DNA of 64,000 nucleotides from Certhia americana (lineage: Eukaryota; Chordata; Aves; Passeriformes; Certhiidae), in the NCBI GenBank assembly GCA_018697195.1, contig CM031858.1:110802446-110866445 (forward strand), written 5' to 3'. The notes under the pieces were generated by a model. It was not told where the DNA came from. It did no database searches and saw only the letters and a list, made by a program, of their open reading frames with translations. Below, piece by piece: positions 63,873-64,000 of this stretch. Both the position numbers and the translations under genes were made by a program. Position 1 is the stretch's first letter. Each line of letters starts with the position of its first letter.

Positions 63873-64000
63873 CTGCAGGCTCCTGGGAAGGGCTGCAGGC
63901 TCCCGGGAAGGGCTGCAGACCCCCGGGAAGGGCTGCAGACCCCCGGGAAGGGCTGCAGACCCCCGGGAAGGGATGCAGACCCCCGGGAAGGGATGCAGAC
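63873..64000. repeat. 20-bp GC-rich minisatellite, truncated by the window end
   Basis: Six full tandem units plus 8 bp of a seventh: ctgcaggctcctgggaaggg, ctgcaggctcccgggaaggg, three units ctgcagacccccgggaaggg and one unit with ctgcag changed to atgcag. Unit variants are ordered, with older-looking ones to the left and homogenised ones to the right, which suggests polar expansion. The array continues beyond the window. Confidence 0.97.

Noticed and set aside
1..64000. CRISPR arrays, tRNA/rRNA genes, operons, phage or toxin modules
   Set aside because: No regularly spaced direct repeats with unique spacers, no tRNA-like cloverleaf, rRNA-like sequence or clustered co-directional ORFs were seen. 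The sequence is vertebrate in character.

Overview
The window looks like bird nuclear DNA. All interpretable interspersed repeats are CR1-type LINE fragments, recognised by the avian/amniote CR1 3' end, degenerate reverse transcriptase (RT) and endonuclease (EN) reading frames, plus one avian endogenous-retrovirus solo LTR. There are no Alu/B1-type SINEs or L1 copies, no operon-like ORF packing and no Shine-Dalgarno-led ORFs. The open frames present are short (at most about 225 codons), scattered over both strands and mostly explained by chance, low-complexity DNA or CR1 remnants. I could not recognise one complete protein-coding gene, RNA gene or CRISPR array. The stretch is best read as intergenic or deep intronic DNA.

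Layout. 1-24.6 kb is mostly unique AT-rich DNA with an old sense CR1 (4915-5375), a short antisense CR1 tail (7484-7540), homopolymers, two strong hairpins (11516-11586, 13319-13352), a CpG-rich island-like patch (15738-15980) and a TG microsatellite (20347-20395). 24.6-31.2 kb holds a poly-T run, a CpG-rich patch, a 194-bp pyrimidine-rich tandem tract and two sense CR1 copies (25230-25686, 30860-31143). 35.4-37.7 kb is the densest part: a candidate minus-strand terminal exon (35373-35589, weak), an internally deleted antisense CR1 with recognisable EN and RT remnants (35700-36845) and a solo LTR (37123-37708). An antisense CR1 lies at 40131-40382. At 49394-49614 and 51652-51871 lies a direct duplication of about 220 bp, roughly 93% identical by eye, in which both copies keep an acceptor/donor-flanked, open 67-nt exon-like core. 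An ancient antisense CR1 RT fragment, split by a T-rich tandem tract, occupies 56866-57850. The right edge (63660-64000) turns CpG-rich and ends in a 20-bp minisatellite cut by the window boundary.

No genes are seen to work together here. The items most worth following are the duplicated exon-like unit, the candidate exon next to the CR1/LTR cluster, the CpG-rich patches that might mark promoters, and the hairpins. I found no sign of a novel multi-gene system. Family assignments come from recalled consensus features and were not checked by any search.
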